The notes under the pieces were generated by a model. It saw nothing but the letters and a program-made list of their open reading frames with translations, was not told where the DNA came from and searched no databases. A stretch of 64,000 bases of DNA from Cacconaster sp964598495 (GTDB lineage: Bacteria > Bacteroidota > Bacteroidia > Bacteroidales > UBA932), in contig CAZRBY010000002.1 in NCBI GenBank assembly GCA_964598495.1, positions 1-64,000 on the forward strand. Direction: 5' to 3'. Shown here piece by piece: positions 7,684 to 16,234 of this stretch. The number at the start of each line of letters is the position of its first letter. Within the stretch, counting starts at the first letter, position 1. The position numbers and the translations under genes are program-made.

Positions 7684-8775
7684 ATGTACCTCAAAAGCAT
7701 CATACTTCATAATTTCAAAAACATAGCCTCCGCTTCGCTCGACTTTTCGCCCAAAATAAACTATATATCGGGCAACAACGGAGCCGGCAAGACCAATCTG
7801 CTCGATGCCGTTTATTATCTCTCGATGACCAAGAGTTTCTTCTCCTCTTCTGATAGGTACGTGTGCAATTTTGACGCTGAGGAAGCGCAGATAGGGGGAA
7901 TATATGATGTGGAAGGTGTAGAGGAGCGCATCGGAGTCTCGGTCCGTAAGGGCGGAGTCAAGACTGTCCGACGCAACGGACGCAATTATGAACGCTTTTC
8001 CGAACATATCGGGTTGCTCCCCATAGTGATGGTTTCACCGGCGGATGGTTCACTTATACACGATTCCGGTGATGAACGCCGTAAATATTTAAATTTTATA
8101 CTCTCTCAGACCGATCGTGCCTACCTGCGCCATATCCAGGCCTATACCCATCTTCTGATTAGACGTAATCGTCTGCTTAAGGAAGACCTTCTACCGGATG
8201 TGCTGCTGGATACACTTGCGGAGCAGATGGCACCGCACGCACAGTATGTCTGCGATTTGCGGCGCGAACTCTGCAACAGTCTGGATCCGCTCGTGAGAGA
8301 GTACTACTCCAGACTCTCGGATGGTAGGGAACGGGTTCAAATTCGATATCGCACTGACCTTGATAGCGGGGATTTTTCAGTATTGTTATTTCAAGATCAA
8401 GAAAAGGAACGAATCCTTAAGTACACTACTGTAGGTCCTCAAAGGGACGATATGACCTTCCTTATCGAAGATCATCCCATACGTAACTGCGGCTCACAGG
8501 GTCAGCAGAAGAGTTTTCTGCTGGCAATGAAACTGGCGCAGTTCTCCTTTATGAAAAGTATTTACTCCAAGCCTCCCATCCTGCTGCTCGACGATCTCTT
8601 CGACAAGTTGGATATGGAGAGGGTTGAGTCTTTACTCAAGATAGTCCTCAAAGATGATTTTGGTCAGATATTTATCTCCGACAGCAACAAAGTTCGAATA
8701 GAGAGGCTTATGGAGAATCTACAGGGCGAATCCCGCTCTTTCCTCGTTGAAAACGGAGTATTCAGGCAGCTTTAA
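7684..8775 (+). CDS. recF: DNA replication and repair protein RecF
   Basis: RecF is an SMC-like ATPase that helps load RecA at gaps in single-stranded DNA. The 363-residue protein has Walker A GNNGAGKT (residues 30-37), the ABC signature-like CGSQGQQKS (about 269-277) and Walker B PPILLLDDLFDKLD (about 298-311), in the family order. Length matches RecF (about 365). It is followed 11 bases later by a DUF721 gene, a frequent pairing in Bacteroidota. Confidence 0.97.
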   Translation: MYLKSIILHNFKNIASASLDFSPKINYISGNNGAGKTNLLDAVYYLSMTKSFFSSSDRYVCNFDAEEAQIGGIYDVEGVEERIGVSVRKGGVKTVRRNGRNYERFSEHIGLLPIVMVSPADGSLIHDSGDERRKYLNFILSQTDRAYLRHIQAYTHLLIRRNRLLKEDLLPDVLLDTLAEQMAPHAQYVCDLRRELCNSLDPLVREYYSRLSDGRERVQIRYRTDLDSGDFSVLLFQDQEKERILKYTTVGPQRDDMTFLIEDHPIRNCGSQGQQKSFLLAMKLAQFSFMKSIYSKPPILLLDDLFDKLDMERVESLLKIVLKDDFGQIFISDSNKVRIERLMENLQGESRSFLVENGVFRQL

Positions 8776-8786
8776 ACCTTTGAGTT

Positions 8787-9104
8787 ATGAGAAGAGAGAA
8801 GAGTCGTACCATAGCAGAAGTCTTGCAGGATTATATTGAAGAGGACCACCTTGAATCGGGACTGCTCTGCGCGCGCATCTTTGAGGCTTGGGATCTGGTT
8901 ATGCTCGATATGACAGCCTCCTACTACAAACCTGAAGAGATACGGGGTCTTACTCTGAACAAATACTTCAGGGATGGTGTACTTTCTTGTAAAATCTCCT
9001 CTTCCGTGCTCCGCAGTCAGCTCTTTTTTCAACTTGAGACTATTCGGGATAGGATAAATGCGATGCTTCAGGAGGAATATGTGCTAAAGATAACCATCTA
9101 CTGA
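8787..9104 (+). CDS. DUF721 (DciA-like) protein
   Basis: A 105-residue basic protein of the DUF721 family, with core residues LLCARIFEAWDLVM and YVLKITIY at the end. In other bacteria the DUF721 protein DciA interacts with the replicative helicase DnaB, so a replication link with neighbouring recF is reasonable but inferred. It lacks a signal peptide. It lies between recF and pdxB, the latter starting 1 base after its stop. Confidence 0.85.
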   Translation: MRREKSRTIAEVLQDYIEEDHLESGLLCARIFEAWDLVMLDMTASYYKPEEIRGLTLNKYFRDGVLSCKISSSVLRSQLFFQLETIRDRINAMLQEEYVLKITIY

Positions 9105-9105
9105 T

Positions 9106-10143
9106 ATGAACAGAAAGTTTAGATTCGTGGCCGACAGTGCCATACCCTATATGGATATTTTGCAGGGCTGGGCGGACTGCACTTTCTGTGAGGCTTCGGA
9201 TATCACTCCGGAGTTGGTTCGTGATGCGGATGCTCTCTTTGTGCGTACTCGCACCATCTGCAATGCTGCTTTGCTGGAGGGTTCGCGTGTTTCACTGGTG
9301 GCAAGCGCCACTATAGGCACTGACCATATCGATATCGGATGGTGCTCCGATAATGGTATACGGGTAACAAGTGCTCCGGGGTGCAACTCCTCCGCCGTGC
9401 GGCAGTATGTCTTCACTGCTCTCTATGCTTTGGCGCATCGCAAGGATATTTCCCTGTCAGGACTTACCATTGGCGTCATTGGAGTAGGTAATGTGGGGTC
9501 TAAAGTGGCGGAATTCGGTCGGAGGTTAGGTTTCAAAGTGCTGCTTAATGATCCTCCAAGAGAGAGTCGGGAGCCTCATAACGCAAATCTTTTTACCCCG
9601 TTGGACCAATTGCTTGCACGTTCCGATATAGTGACCCTTCATATCCCCCTTTGGGAAAGCAATCGTGAAATGGTAGATGGCACTTTCTTTGAGAATATGA
9701 GAGAAAATGCTATTTTTGTTAACACTTCCCGTGGAGAAGTTGTGTGTGAAAATGCCCTTTTGCGCTATTTGCCAAGGTTTTCAGGAGTTGTTACAGATGT
9801 GTGGAGAGGTGAACCCGACATCAATAGGGAACTGCTTGAGGCGGTAGATATAGCCACACCTCACATTGCGGGATATTCCAGACAAGGCAAGATCAACGGC
9901 AGTACGGCTGTCGTGAGGGCTGTAGGGGAACACTTCGGTATAGATGTTTTAAAGGCATTTGCTGTAAGGGATGAGACGGCGGTGGTCCGGTTTGATCCGG
10001 AAGATTTGTCTCAGAATGAGATATGCGACAGGTTATGTAACATTTACGATATATGGGAGGATGACGGGATGCTGCGTTCCGACCCTGGAAAATTTGAACA
10101 GATACGCTCACATTATAATTACAGAACAGAATTTTATGTTTAA
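9106..10143 (+). CDS. pdxB: 4-phosphoerythronate dehydrogenase (vitamin B6 synthesis)
   Basis: PdxB oxidises 4-phospho-D-erythronate with NAD(P) in the DXP-independent branch of pyridoxal phosphate synthesis. The 345-residue protein has the D-2-hydroxyacid dehydrogenase layout: N-terminal catalytic half, Rossmann motif GVIGVGNVGSKVAEFG (about residues 123-138), the catalytic Arg in FVNTSRGEVV, and the catalytic His in ATPHIAGYSRQGK. The C-terminal PdxB dimerisation part is present. The stop codon overlaps the start of the DUF4301 gene by 8 bases. Confidence 0.93.
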   Translation: MNRKFRFVADSAIPYMDILQGWADCTFCEASDITPELVRDADALFVRTRTICNAALLEGSRVSLVASATIGTDHIDIGWCSDNGIRVTSAPGCNSSAVRQYVFTALYALAHRKDISLSGLTIGVIGVGNVGSKVAEFGRRLGFKVLLNDPPRESREPHNANLFTPLDQLLARSDIVTLHIPLWESNREMVDGTFFENMRENAIFVNTSRGEVVCENALLRYLPRFSGVVTDVWRGEPDINRELLEAVDIATPHIAGYSRQGKINGSTAVVRAVGEHFGIDVLKAFAVRDETAVVRFDPEDLSQNEICDRLCNIYDIWEDDGMLRSDPGKFEQIRSHYNYRTEFYV

Positions 10144-11611
10144 CAGTGAAGATTTGAAGGTTTTTGCCGAAAGAGGCATAACCGTCGAGCAAGCCACCGG
10201 ACAAATGTCTCGTTATGAGACCGGTTTTGAGTGGCTGGATGTCTTGAGTGCGGCTACTCCAGTCAGGGGCATTAAGGTCTTCTCCGAGAATGACAAAAAA
10301 GAGGCTTTCAACGCCTTTGTTTCCAATTCTCTCAAGGTGACCAAGTTTGTACCGGCTTCAGGTGCTGCTTCAAGAATGTTCAAGGATCTTTTCAATGTGC
10401 TTGAAAGTGGAGAAATGTCCGAATATGGACGCACTTTTACATCGCGCATCAAAGATTTCGCATTTTACACTCCGGAAATGTTTGACGGTTGCTCTCCGTT
10501 GGAAATTATTGATAAGGTACTCAATGAAACCGGTCTCGGCTATGGTTCCAAACCCAAGGGACAGCTCCTTTTCCATAAGTATTCCGATGATGTTCGTACA
10601 GCTTTCGAAGAACACCTCGTAGAGGGTGCCCTTTATGCCAAAATGAAGGATGGTGCCATCCATATCGTGGTTTCTGTATCACCTGAGCATCTTGAAGGAT
10701 TCAAGGAATTGTCTGACTCTGTCAAGACGAGATATGAAAAGCGCTATGGAGTGAAGTATTCTATTTCTTTTACACTTCAGTCACCTTCTACCGATACCAT
10801 CGCGGCTACTGAGGACAACTATCCCTTCCGCAAAGCAGACGGTTCTCTGCTTTTCCGTCCGGGAGGACATGGTGCTTTGATCAAGAATCTCAATGAGATT
10901 GATTCGGACATCGTTGTGATCAAGAACATTGACAATGTGGTTAAAGAGGATTTTATCGAGCAGACAGTACTATGGAAAAAACTCCTTATCGGTAAACTGG
11001 TCTTACTACGTAAACGCTGCTTTGACTACATTGCACGCATTGACAAGGTACTCAAATTAGGCTGTAAGGATGACATCCTGGCCCTGTGTTATGAGGTTTC
11101 CGGTTTCCTTGATGATCAATTTTGTATTACATTGCCTGAAAAAATTCCTTACGAAGTGCTTCCTGCACTGCTCCGTGCCAAGTTAGACCGTCCAATCAGG
11201 GTTTGCGGGATGGTACGCAATCTTGGTGAACCCGGTGGAGGGCCTTTCATAGTTAGAGATGCAGATGGCTGTACTTCGCTCCAGATACTCGAAAGCGTAG
11301 AGCTCAATCCTTCGGATCCCCGTACCGCCGGACTGTTTGCTGCCGGCACACACTTCAACCCCGTGGATCTGGTTTGCTCGATTACAGGTGCGGACGGCAA
11401 TAGATATGACCTCTCACGTTTTGTTAATAATGATGCCGGCTTTATCTCTTCTAAGAGCTATGAGGGACGCAAACTCAAGGCACTTGAACTTCCAGGTCTT
11501 TGGAACGGTGCGATGAGCAACTGGAACACCACCTTTGTTGAGGTTCCGCTCATAACATTCAATCCGGTTAAAACAGTTTCTGACCTGCTACGTAAAGAGC
11601 ATCTTGGCTAA
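10136..11611 (+). CDS. DUF4301 family protein
   Basis: A 491-residue soluble protein of the DUF4301 family, known from Bacteroidota genomes but of unknown function. Recognisable stretches include TKFVPASGAASRMFKDL near the N-terminus and KADGSLLFRPGGHGALIKNL in the middle; the first resembles a nucleotide-sugar pyrophosphorylase-type Gly-rich loop, so sugar-nucleotide chemistry is a possibility, not a finding. An open frame extends upstream to 9971 inside pdxB, but the protein begins naturally at ATG 10136 (MFNSEDLKVF). The 8-base overlap with pdxB indicates one transcript. Confidence 0.85.
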   Translation: MFNSEDLKVFAERGITVEQATGQMSRYETGFEWLDVLSAATPVRGIKVFSENDKKEAFNAFVSNSLKVTKFVPASGAASRMFKDLFNVLESGEMSEYGRTFTSRIKDFAFYTPEMFDGCSPLEIIDKVLNETGLGYGSKPKGQLLFHKYSDDVRTAFEEHLVEGALYAKMKDGAIHIVVSVSPEHLEGFKELSDSVKTRYEKRYGVKYSISFTLQSPSTDTIAATEDNYPFRKADGSLLFRPGGHGALIKNLNEIDSDIVVIKNIDNVVKEDFIEQTVLWKKLLIGKLVLLRKRCFDYIARIDKVLKLGCKDDILALCYEVSGFLDDQFCITLPEKIPYEVLPALLRAKLDRPIRVCGMVRNLGEPGGGPFIVRDADGCTSLQILESVELNPSDPRTAGLFAAGTHFNPVDLVCSITGADGNRYDLSRFVNNDAGFISSKSYEGRKLKALELPGLWNGAMSNWNTTFVEVPLITFNPVKTVSDLLRKEHLG

Positions 11612-11614
11612 CAA

Positions 11615-12082
11615 ATGGAGATTATGAAACGAAAATCAGTTTTAAGAAAGAGCAATTGGATTGCAAAAATCTTTGCCATTATTTTTCCATCGATAGTTCT
11701 TGCCGGATGTCCTGCTATGTATGGCTCTCCAAGCGCATCTTATACCACCAGCGGATGTGTGAGGAGTGATGAGGGCAAACTACTTCAAGGTGTTAAGGTA
11801 TCTGTAGGTGGACATCTCCATACAGACTCCTTGGGCCAAAAGCAAATTCGTTTCGAGGGATCTGCCCTTACGAACTCACAAGGAGAATATCGCGTTGATA
11901 TTCATACTTTTCCTTTAACGGAAATGATAGTCGTTGCAGAAGATATTGATGGAGAGCAGGGTGGAGGCGAGTTTGAGGGTGATACTTTAGTTGTCAAGGA
12001 TTTCAAGTACAAGGGTGAAGGTCTGTGGTATTCAGGTCACGCTGATGTTGACGAGATCAATTTCAGACTGAGAAAAAAGTAA
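11615..12082 (+). CDS. Putative lipoprotein of the radical-SAM-associated type
   Basis: A 155-residue protein with a lipobox VLAGC and the following CPAMYGSPSA, a motif I associate with Bacteroidota lipoproteins encoded beside a radical SAM protein. The mature part is a small carboxypeptidase-regulatory-like beta domain (TSGCVRSDEGKLLQGVKVSV, then NSQGEYRVDIHT). A second ATG at 11624 gives an equally good signal peptide. It starts 3 bases after the DUF4301 stop, and a terminator follows 10 bases later, so it closes the recF-pdxB run. No radical SAM partner is adjacent. Confidence 0.7.
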   Translation: MEIMKRKSVLRKSNWIAKIFAIIFPSIVLAGCPAMYGSPSASYTTSGCVRSDEGKLLQGVKVSVGGHLHTDSLGQKQIRFEGSALTNSQGEYRVDIHTFPLTEMIVVAEDIDGEQGGGEFEGDTLVVKDFKYKGEGLWYSGHADVDEINFRLRKK

Positions 12083-12092
12083 AAAGAACAAG

Positions 12093-12119
12093 AGCCTTTC
12101 CAACATGGAGAGGCTTTTA
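12093..12119 (+). terminator. Terminator after the recF-pdxB-lipoprotein run
   Basis: AGCCTTTCC (12093-12101) pairs with GGAGAGGCT (12107-12115) with one G-U pair across a 5-base loop, followed by TTTT. It lies 10 bases after the lipoprotein stop and 36 bases before the convergent M14 gene's stop. Confidence 0.8.
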
Positions 12120-12154
12120 CTTGCTTTATATGGCGCATCAAAGTATTGTTCTCG

Positions 12155-13726
12155 TTATTTCTTTATGAGTAGGATTGCGTCGGCTATGTCACCGGCCTTT
12201 TTTGCTTTATAGACATATTTAAAGCGTCCGTCTCTTTTCTGGGTGAAGTCACATTCAAATACCCATCCGTGTTCTCCCGGATCAATATCGCCAAAATCAT
12301 TGCGGCCTTTTGGGGGCTCTACATTATCCCCCGGAACATAACGATATAGTTCATATTCTCCTGCTTCTACCACATCAGCCTTGTATATCATCTTCGATCC
12401 CAACATGGTGGCACTCCACCCGCTTTCGCCCATAAATGCGGTGGTTTGGTTGGAAAGAGCAGTCCAGCCTTTGGGATTGTCGTGGTTTTCTATCAGGATA
12501 CGGCCGGGAGTAGAGAGTCCGAAGTACTCGGCAACAGCATCCAGAAGACGCTCACCGAAGTGCTTGAGGTTGGAGTCATCGACCCATTCTCCATCTTGGT
12601 TGAAAGAATAATAGGTATAGGGTGTCTCAAGGGTAATCGCAACGCACTCTTCGCCCACATTATTCCAAAACCACCCTTCAGCATATCTGGGAGCCATATC
12701 GGAAAATAGCATCTCATTTGGGTTCATATAGGGGTTGAATGAGCAGGAAAGTCCTGCAAGTACCCATTGTTTACGCAGATATTCAGTTGAGGTACTGCTG
12801 CTTGTGTGCATCCAGTAGATTGCGCAGCCGGCAAGCTGTGAGTGATTGTTAAGCATCAGGTCAATCGGTTGTTCATCCTGAAGTTTGCGAAACATCGCTT
12901 TCATCGCCTGAACCTCGACTACCGTACTATCATCGCTTCTCCCGAAGTTGATTTCCTGATTAACGCCTGTTACATTCGACCTCGAAAGTCCATTGAATAC
13001 TCCGTCAGGATTGGCGAAGGGGAGTATGTAGGCATCTATTTGCGCTCTGAGTGCTCTTGCTTCAGGTGTGTTTGAGGTAAGTTTCTCGATAAAAGCGTCA
13101 AGAAGCCAGGATCCGGGAGTTTCACTTGGATGCTGGCGACCGTGGAACCAGAGGCGTTTTTTTGCTGATGCAGGCACGTTGTGGTCGGTGATGTGCAACA
13201 GTTGCAGAGGCCTGTTTTCAAAACTCCAGCCGATAGTGTCAATCTTAGTACCCTCTCTGCTGCCCCATTCTGTTATGCGCTCTTGGAGATAAGAGTATGT
13301 GTACGGACGGTAAAGTGCAATAAATACCGTATCCCTGTCGAAACGCTTATCCAATCTTTTTCTTGGTGATTCATTCAGAGGAAAATGCATCCAGTTGTCA
13401 CCCTCATAGGAATACGAGAGTCCGAGGACTCCGTTATCCTTAAGTGTAAGATATATCTGCTTGCCTTTGATGCCGCTAATCCTGAAGTAATACCAGTTGG
13501 CATTGGCGGCCAGTGAGATGTCAATAGGATTGATAGGGTCAAATCTGCCATGTATAAGGTAGGAGAGATGCTCAACCGTATCCCCAGGGGAGACTATCAC
13601 TTTTACGGAGTCGAGCAGCTCAACCTTTCCAAGATTCCCGCTTTCAAAATTGGCGTCAAATCGGACTTGTGAGGCTGCCGTGAATGATGCGGCCAGAAAC
13701 AGTGTTGCAAGGATAAAATGTCTCAT
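12155..13726 (-). CDS. Secreted M14-family zinc carboxypeptidase
   Basis: A 523-residue exported peptidase. ATG 13726 gives a clear signal peptide (MRHFILATLFLAASFTAAS); the open frame upstream to 13894 runs through the divergent promoter and is not used. An N-terminal beta domain (about residues 20-170) precedes the M14 domain, where zinc ligands appear as HGRQHPSE (His, Glu) and NNHSQ (His), with the substrate loop FANPDGVFNGLSR and the catalytic Glu in VAITLETPYTYY. A C-terminal beta domain follows. Likely trims C-termini of peptides in the periplasm or outside. Confidence 0.85.
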   Translation of the reverse strand: MRHFILATLFLAASFTAASQVRFDANFESGNLGKVELLDSVKVIVSPGDTVEHLSYLIHGRFDPINPIDISLAANANWYYFRISGIKGKQIYLTLKDNGVLGLSYSYEGDNWMHFPLNESPRKRLDKRFDRDTVFIALYRPYTYSYLQERITEWGSREGTKIDTIGWSFENRPLQLLHITDHNVPASAKKRLWFHGRQHPSETPGSWLLDAFIEKLTSNTPEARALRAQIDAYILPFANPDGVFNGLSRSNVTGVNQEINFGRSDDSTVVEVQAMKAMFRKLQDEQPIDLMLNNHSQLAGCAIYWMHTSSSTSTEYLRKQWVLAGLSCSFNPYMNPNEMLFSDMAPRYAEGWFWNNVGEECVAITLETPYTYYSFNQDGEWVDDSNLKHFGERLLDAVAEYFGLSTPGRILIENHDNPKGWTALSNQTTAFMGESGWSATMLGSKMIYKADVVEAGEYELYRYVPGDNVEPPKGRNDFGDIDPGEHGWVFECDFTQKRDGRFKYVYKAKKAGDIADAILLIKK

Positions 13727-13743
13727 AATGCTATGGCTTATTT

Positions 13744-13778
13744 TTTGCAAAAATAACAATTTATAACTACCTTTACAA
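13744..13778. promoter_or_regulatory. Interlocked divergent promoters (M14 peptidase / kinase)
   Basis: Plus strand: TTTG 13744-13747, 20 bases, TACCTTTA 13768-13775, leading to the kinase ATG at 13788. Minus strand: TTG 13776-13778, 20 bases, TATTTTTG 13748-13755, leading to the M14 ATG at 13726. Each -7 element lies inside the other promoter's spacer, so the two cannot easily be occupied together. Confidence 0.65.
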
Positions 13779-13787
13779 GCAAGGCAA

Positions 13788-14885
13788 ATGCTCAATGTTA
13801 TGAACAACAGGTGGAGAAAAATACTTTCGAATTTCGAGTTGGAAGGTACGCCGATAGAGATATCGCGTCTGGGCAACGGTCTTATCAATGACACGTATAA
13901 ATTAAGAATTGTTGAACCTGACCTTCCCGACTATGTTGTACAACGTATCAACAGTGACGTATTCAAGGATGTTGAAAAGATGCAACGCAACATTGACAGG
14001 GTTACGGCTCATATTCGTGAAAAGATGTTCGACCGCGGAATTCCCGGAGGTCCGGATAGACTCCTGACTTTTGTCAAAAGCCGTTCCGGCAAATCCTATT
14101 GTGAGATGGATGGCGAATTCTGGAGGGTTTCAAAGTATATTGACCGTTCAAAAAGCCGCGAGGATGTGACACCGGAACTGGCATATATCACAGGTAAATC
14201 ATTTGCCGACTTCCAATATATGCTCTCAGACCTGGACGGTGATCCTCTTGACGAGACAATCCCCAATTTCCACAATGTCGAGTTTCGTATCAGCCAGCTT
14301 AGAGAGGCTGTAGCTGAAGATAAAGCCGGACGTCTCGAACGTATGCGTCCGGTTGTTGAAGAACTGCTTGAGAGGGCTGATGAAATGTCGCTTGCCGAAC
14401 GTCTTGGACGTGAAGGGAAACTCACTAAGCGTATAACCCATTGTGACACGAAGGTCAACAATATTCTCTTTGATGAAGATGACAATGTTCTTTGTGTAAT
14501 AGATCTTGATACTACGATGCCAGGCTACGTTCTTTCAGACTTTGGCGATTTTATACGTACGGCCGGCAATACCGGATCCGAGGATGATAAAAACCTTGAT
14601 AATGTGGGCCTGGATATGGAGATATTCAAGGCATTTACCAAAGGTTACATCGAAGGGGCCAAGCCCTTTATCACTGACATTGAAAAGGAATTGCTGCCCT
14701 TTGGAGCAAGGCTCCTGACTTATATGCAAACAATCCGTTTTCTAACAGATTACATCAACGGTGATACTTACTATAAGATAAATTATCCTGAGCACAATTA
14801 TGACCGTACAATGGCACAAAAACGTCTTTTGGAGTCTCTTGATGCTCACGAACAAGAGATGAAAGAGTATATAGCTAGTGTGTAG
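13788..14885 (+). CDS. APH-family sugar kinase, NahK-like
   Basis: A 365-residue aminoglycoside-phosphotransferase-fold kinase. The catalytic loop THCDTKVNNILFD (about residues 219-231) and metal-binding VIDLDTTMPG (about 240-249) match N-acetylhexosamine 1-kinase (NahK) more than antibiotic kinases, as does the following GDFIRTA. It probably phosphorylates N-acetylhexosamines at C1 for salvage of amino sugars. A second ATG at 13800 is possible; with the promoter ending at 13775 the transcript would have almost no leader for ATG 13788. The last two codons run into a heptanucleotide repeat. Confidence 0.8.
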   Translation: MLNVMNNRWRKILSNFELEGTPIEISRLGNGLINDTYKLRIVEPDLPDYVVQRINSDVFKDVEKMQRNIDRVTAHIREKMFDRGIPGGPDRLLTFVKSRSGKSYCEMDGEFWRVSKYIDRSKSREDVTPELAYITGKSFADFQYMLSDLDGDPLDETIPNFHNVEFRISQLREAVAEDKAGRLERMRPVVEELLERADEMSLAERLGREGKLTKRITHCDTKVNNILFDEDDNVLCVIDLDTTMPGYVLSDFGDFIRTAGNTGSEDDKNLDNVGLDMEIFKAFTKGYIEGAKPFITDIEKELLPFGARLLTYMQTIRFLTDYINGDTYYKINYPEHNYDRTMAQKRLLESLDAHEQEMKEYIASV

Positions 14886-14928
14886 TGTGTAGTGTGTAGT
14901 GTGTAGTGGGCAGTGGGCAGTGGGCAGT
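14880..14928. repeat. Seven tandem heptamers
   Basis: Four copies of GTGTAGT (14880-14907) are followed by three copies of GGGCAGT (14908-14928). The array begins inside the last codons of the kinase gene, including its stop codon TAG (14883-14885). From 14929 to 15114 the rest of the gap holds only low-complexity AT-rich sequence with similar word fragments; no gene is seen. Confidence 0.85.
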
Positions 14929-15114
14929 AAGATAGAGTTAGTGAAGAATTAACTACTGGCTGCGGACCGTTAAACTTTAGCTCAATTTCCTTATAACTCT
15001 CTACTTTTCCTAACCCATAATTACAAAGTGCTCGTCCTTAACCCATTATTACACACTCAAAACTAAATGACTTATTCTCAACTACACACTACATACTCCC
15101 AACTCAGAACTAAT

Positions 15115-15140
15115 AAAAAAGAGGCTTTCGCCTCTTTTTT
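15115..15140. terminator. Bidirectional terminator between kinase and gap
   Basis: A perfect 11-bp stem pairs AAAAAAGAGGC (15115-15125) with GCCTCTTTTTT (15130-15140) around a TTTC loop. It has a T-run on both strands, and the right arm reaches into the gap stop codon (15139-15141), so it can end transcripts from either side. Confidence 0.88.
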
Positions 15141-16140
15141 ATTTCGTTGCCGTGTAAGCAATCATATCGAGGATCTTGTTGGAATAACCCCACTCGTTGT
15201 CATACCACGATACAACCTTCACAAAGTTGGAGTTGAGCTGAATGCCTGCGTCAGCATCAAATATGGAAGTGCGGGGATCGGTGAGGAAATCGCTCGAAAC
15301 AACTTTGTCCTCGGTATAACCGAGAATACCTTTAAGCTCGCCTTCCGAAGCCTTCTTCATGGCAGCCTTCACATCTTCGTATGTGCAGCCTTTTTCGAGG
15401 CGGCAGGTGAGATCTACAACTGAAACGTTAACTGTAGGTACGCGGAAAGACATACCGGTAAGTTTGCCGTTCATCGCAGGGATTACTTTGCCGACAGCCT
15501 TTGCAGCCCCAGTGCTGGAGGGGATAATGTTGGCGGCAGCTGCGCGCCCACCTCTCCAATCTTTGGCAGAAGGACCGTCAACGGTCTTCTGGGTGGCAGT
15601 GGTAGCGTGAACTGTGGTCATTAAGCCTTCAACGATGCCGAAATTGTCATTCAGCACCTTAACAATGGGTGCAAGACAGTTTGTAGTGCAAGATGCGTTG
15701 GAAATTATCTTTTCGCCATTGTATTTGGTGTGGTTCACACCGTAAACATACATTGGTGTGTCATCCTTTGAGGGAGCTGACATGATTACTTTCTTTGCGC
15801 CGGCTGTAATGTGTGCTTGTGCCGTTTCTTTTGTAAGGAAAAGGCCTGTGGACTCAACAACATACTCGGCACCCACCTCATTCCACTTCAGATTTGCGGG
15901 ATCTTTCTCGCATGTTACTCTGATAGGTTTGCCATTAACGACGAGTTTACCGTCAGCTACTTCTATTGTGCCGTCAAACCGGCCGTGAACCGTGTCATAT
16001 TTCAACATATAAGCTATGTAGTCCACCTCGATCAGGTCATTGATGCCTACTACTTCTATGTCATTTCTCTTCTGGGCTGCTCTGAAAACCAGACGTCCGA
16101 TACGGCCAAAACCGTTAATACCAACTTTTACTTTTTTCAT
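15139..16140 (-). CDS. gap: Glyceraldehyde-3-phosphate dehydrogenase, type I
   Basis: Glycolytic NAD-dependent oxidation and phosphorylation of glyceraldehyde 3-phosphate. The 333-residue protein has the N-terminal dinucleotide fold INGFGRIGRLVFRAA, the catalytic Cys in SNASCTTNCLAP (about residue 152), His in VHATTATQ, and the C-terminal WYDNEWGYSNKI. Length is exact for the family. It has its own promoter (16184-16213) and terminator, so it is monocistronic. Confidence 0.98.
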   Translation of the reverse strand: MKKVKVGINGFGRIGRLVFRAAQKRNDIEVVGINDLIEVDYIAYMLKYDTVHGRFDGTIEVADGKLVVNGKPIRVTCEKDPANLKWNEVGAEYVVESTGLFLTKETAQAHITAGAKKVIMSAPSKDDTPMYVYGVNHTKYNGEKIISNASCTTNCLAPIVKVLNDNFGIVEGLMTTVHATTATQKTVDGPSAKDWRGGRAAAANIIPSSTGAAKAVGKVIPAMNGKLTGMSFRVPTVNVSVVDLTCRLEKGCTYEDVKAAMKKASEGELKGILGYTEDKVVSSDFLTDPRTSIFDADAGIQLNSNFVKVVSWYDNEWGYSNKILDMIAYTATK

Positions 16141-16183
16141 CTTATGTGTTATGTTAGAAAAATATTAAAACTTAAAAACCTTG

Positions 16184-16213
16184 CAAATTTAGGAACAATT
16201 ATCCAAATAACAA
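16184..16213 (-). promoter_or_regulatory. gap promoter
   Basis: Minus-strand TTG (16211-16213), 19 bases, TAAATTTG (16184-16191). Transcription would start near 16178, giving a leader of about 38 bases. Confidence 0.65.
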
Positions 16214-16222
16214 TGAAAATAT

Positions 16223-16230
16223 TACCTTTG
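16223..16230 (+). promoter_or_regulatory. -7 element for surE, almost leaderless
   Basis: TACCTTTG ends only 4 bases before the surE ATG (16235). With initiation normally a few bases past this element, the transcript would begin at or next to the start codon. No clear TTG is seen 20 bases upstream. Confidence 0.5.
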
Positions 16231-16234
16231 CGAA

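Noticed and set aside
7621..8007. A 128-codon minus-strand open frame opposite the start of recF.
   Set aside because: It is the reverse shadow of the RecF Walker A region and ends at the recF promoter.
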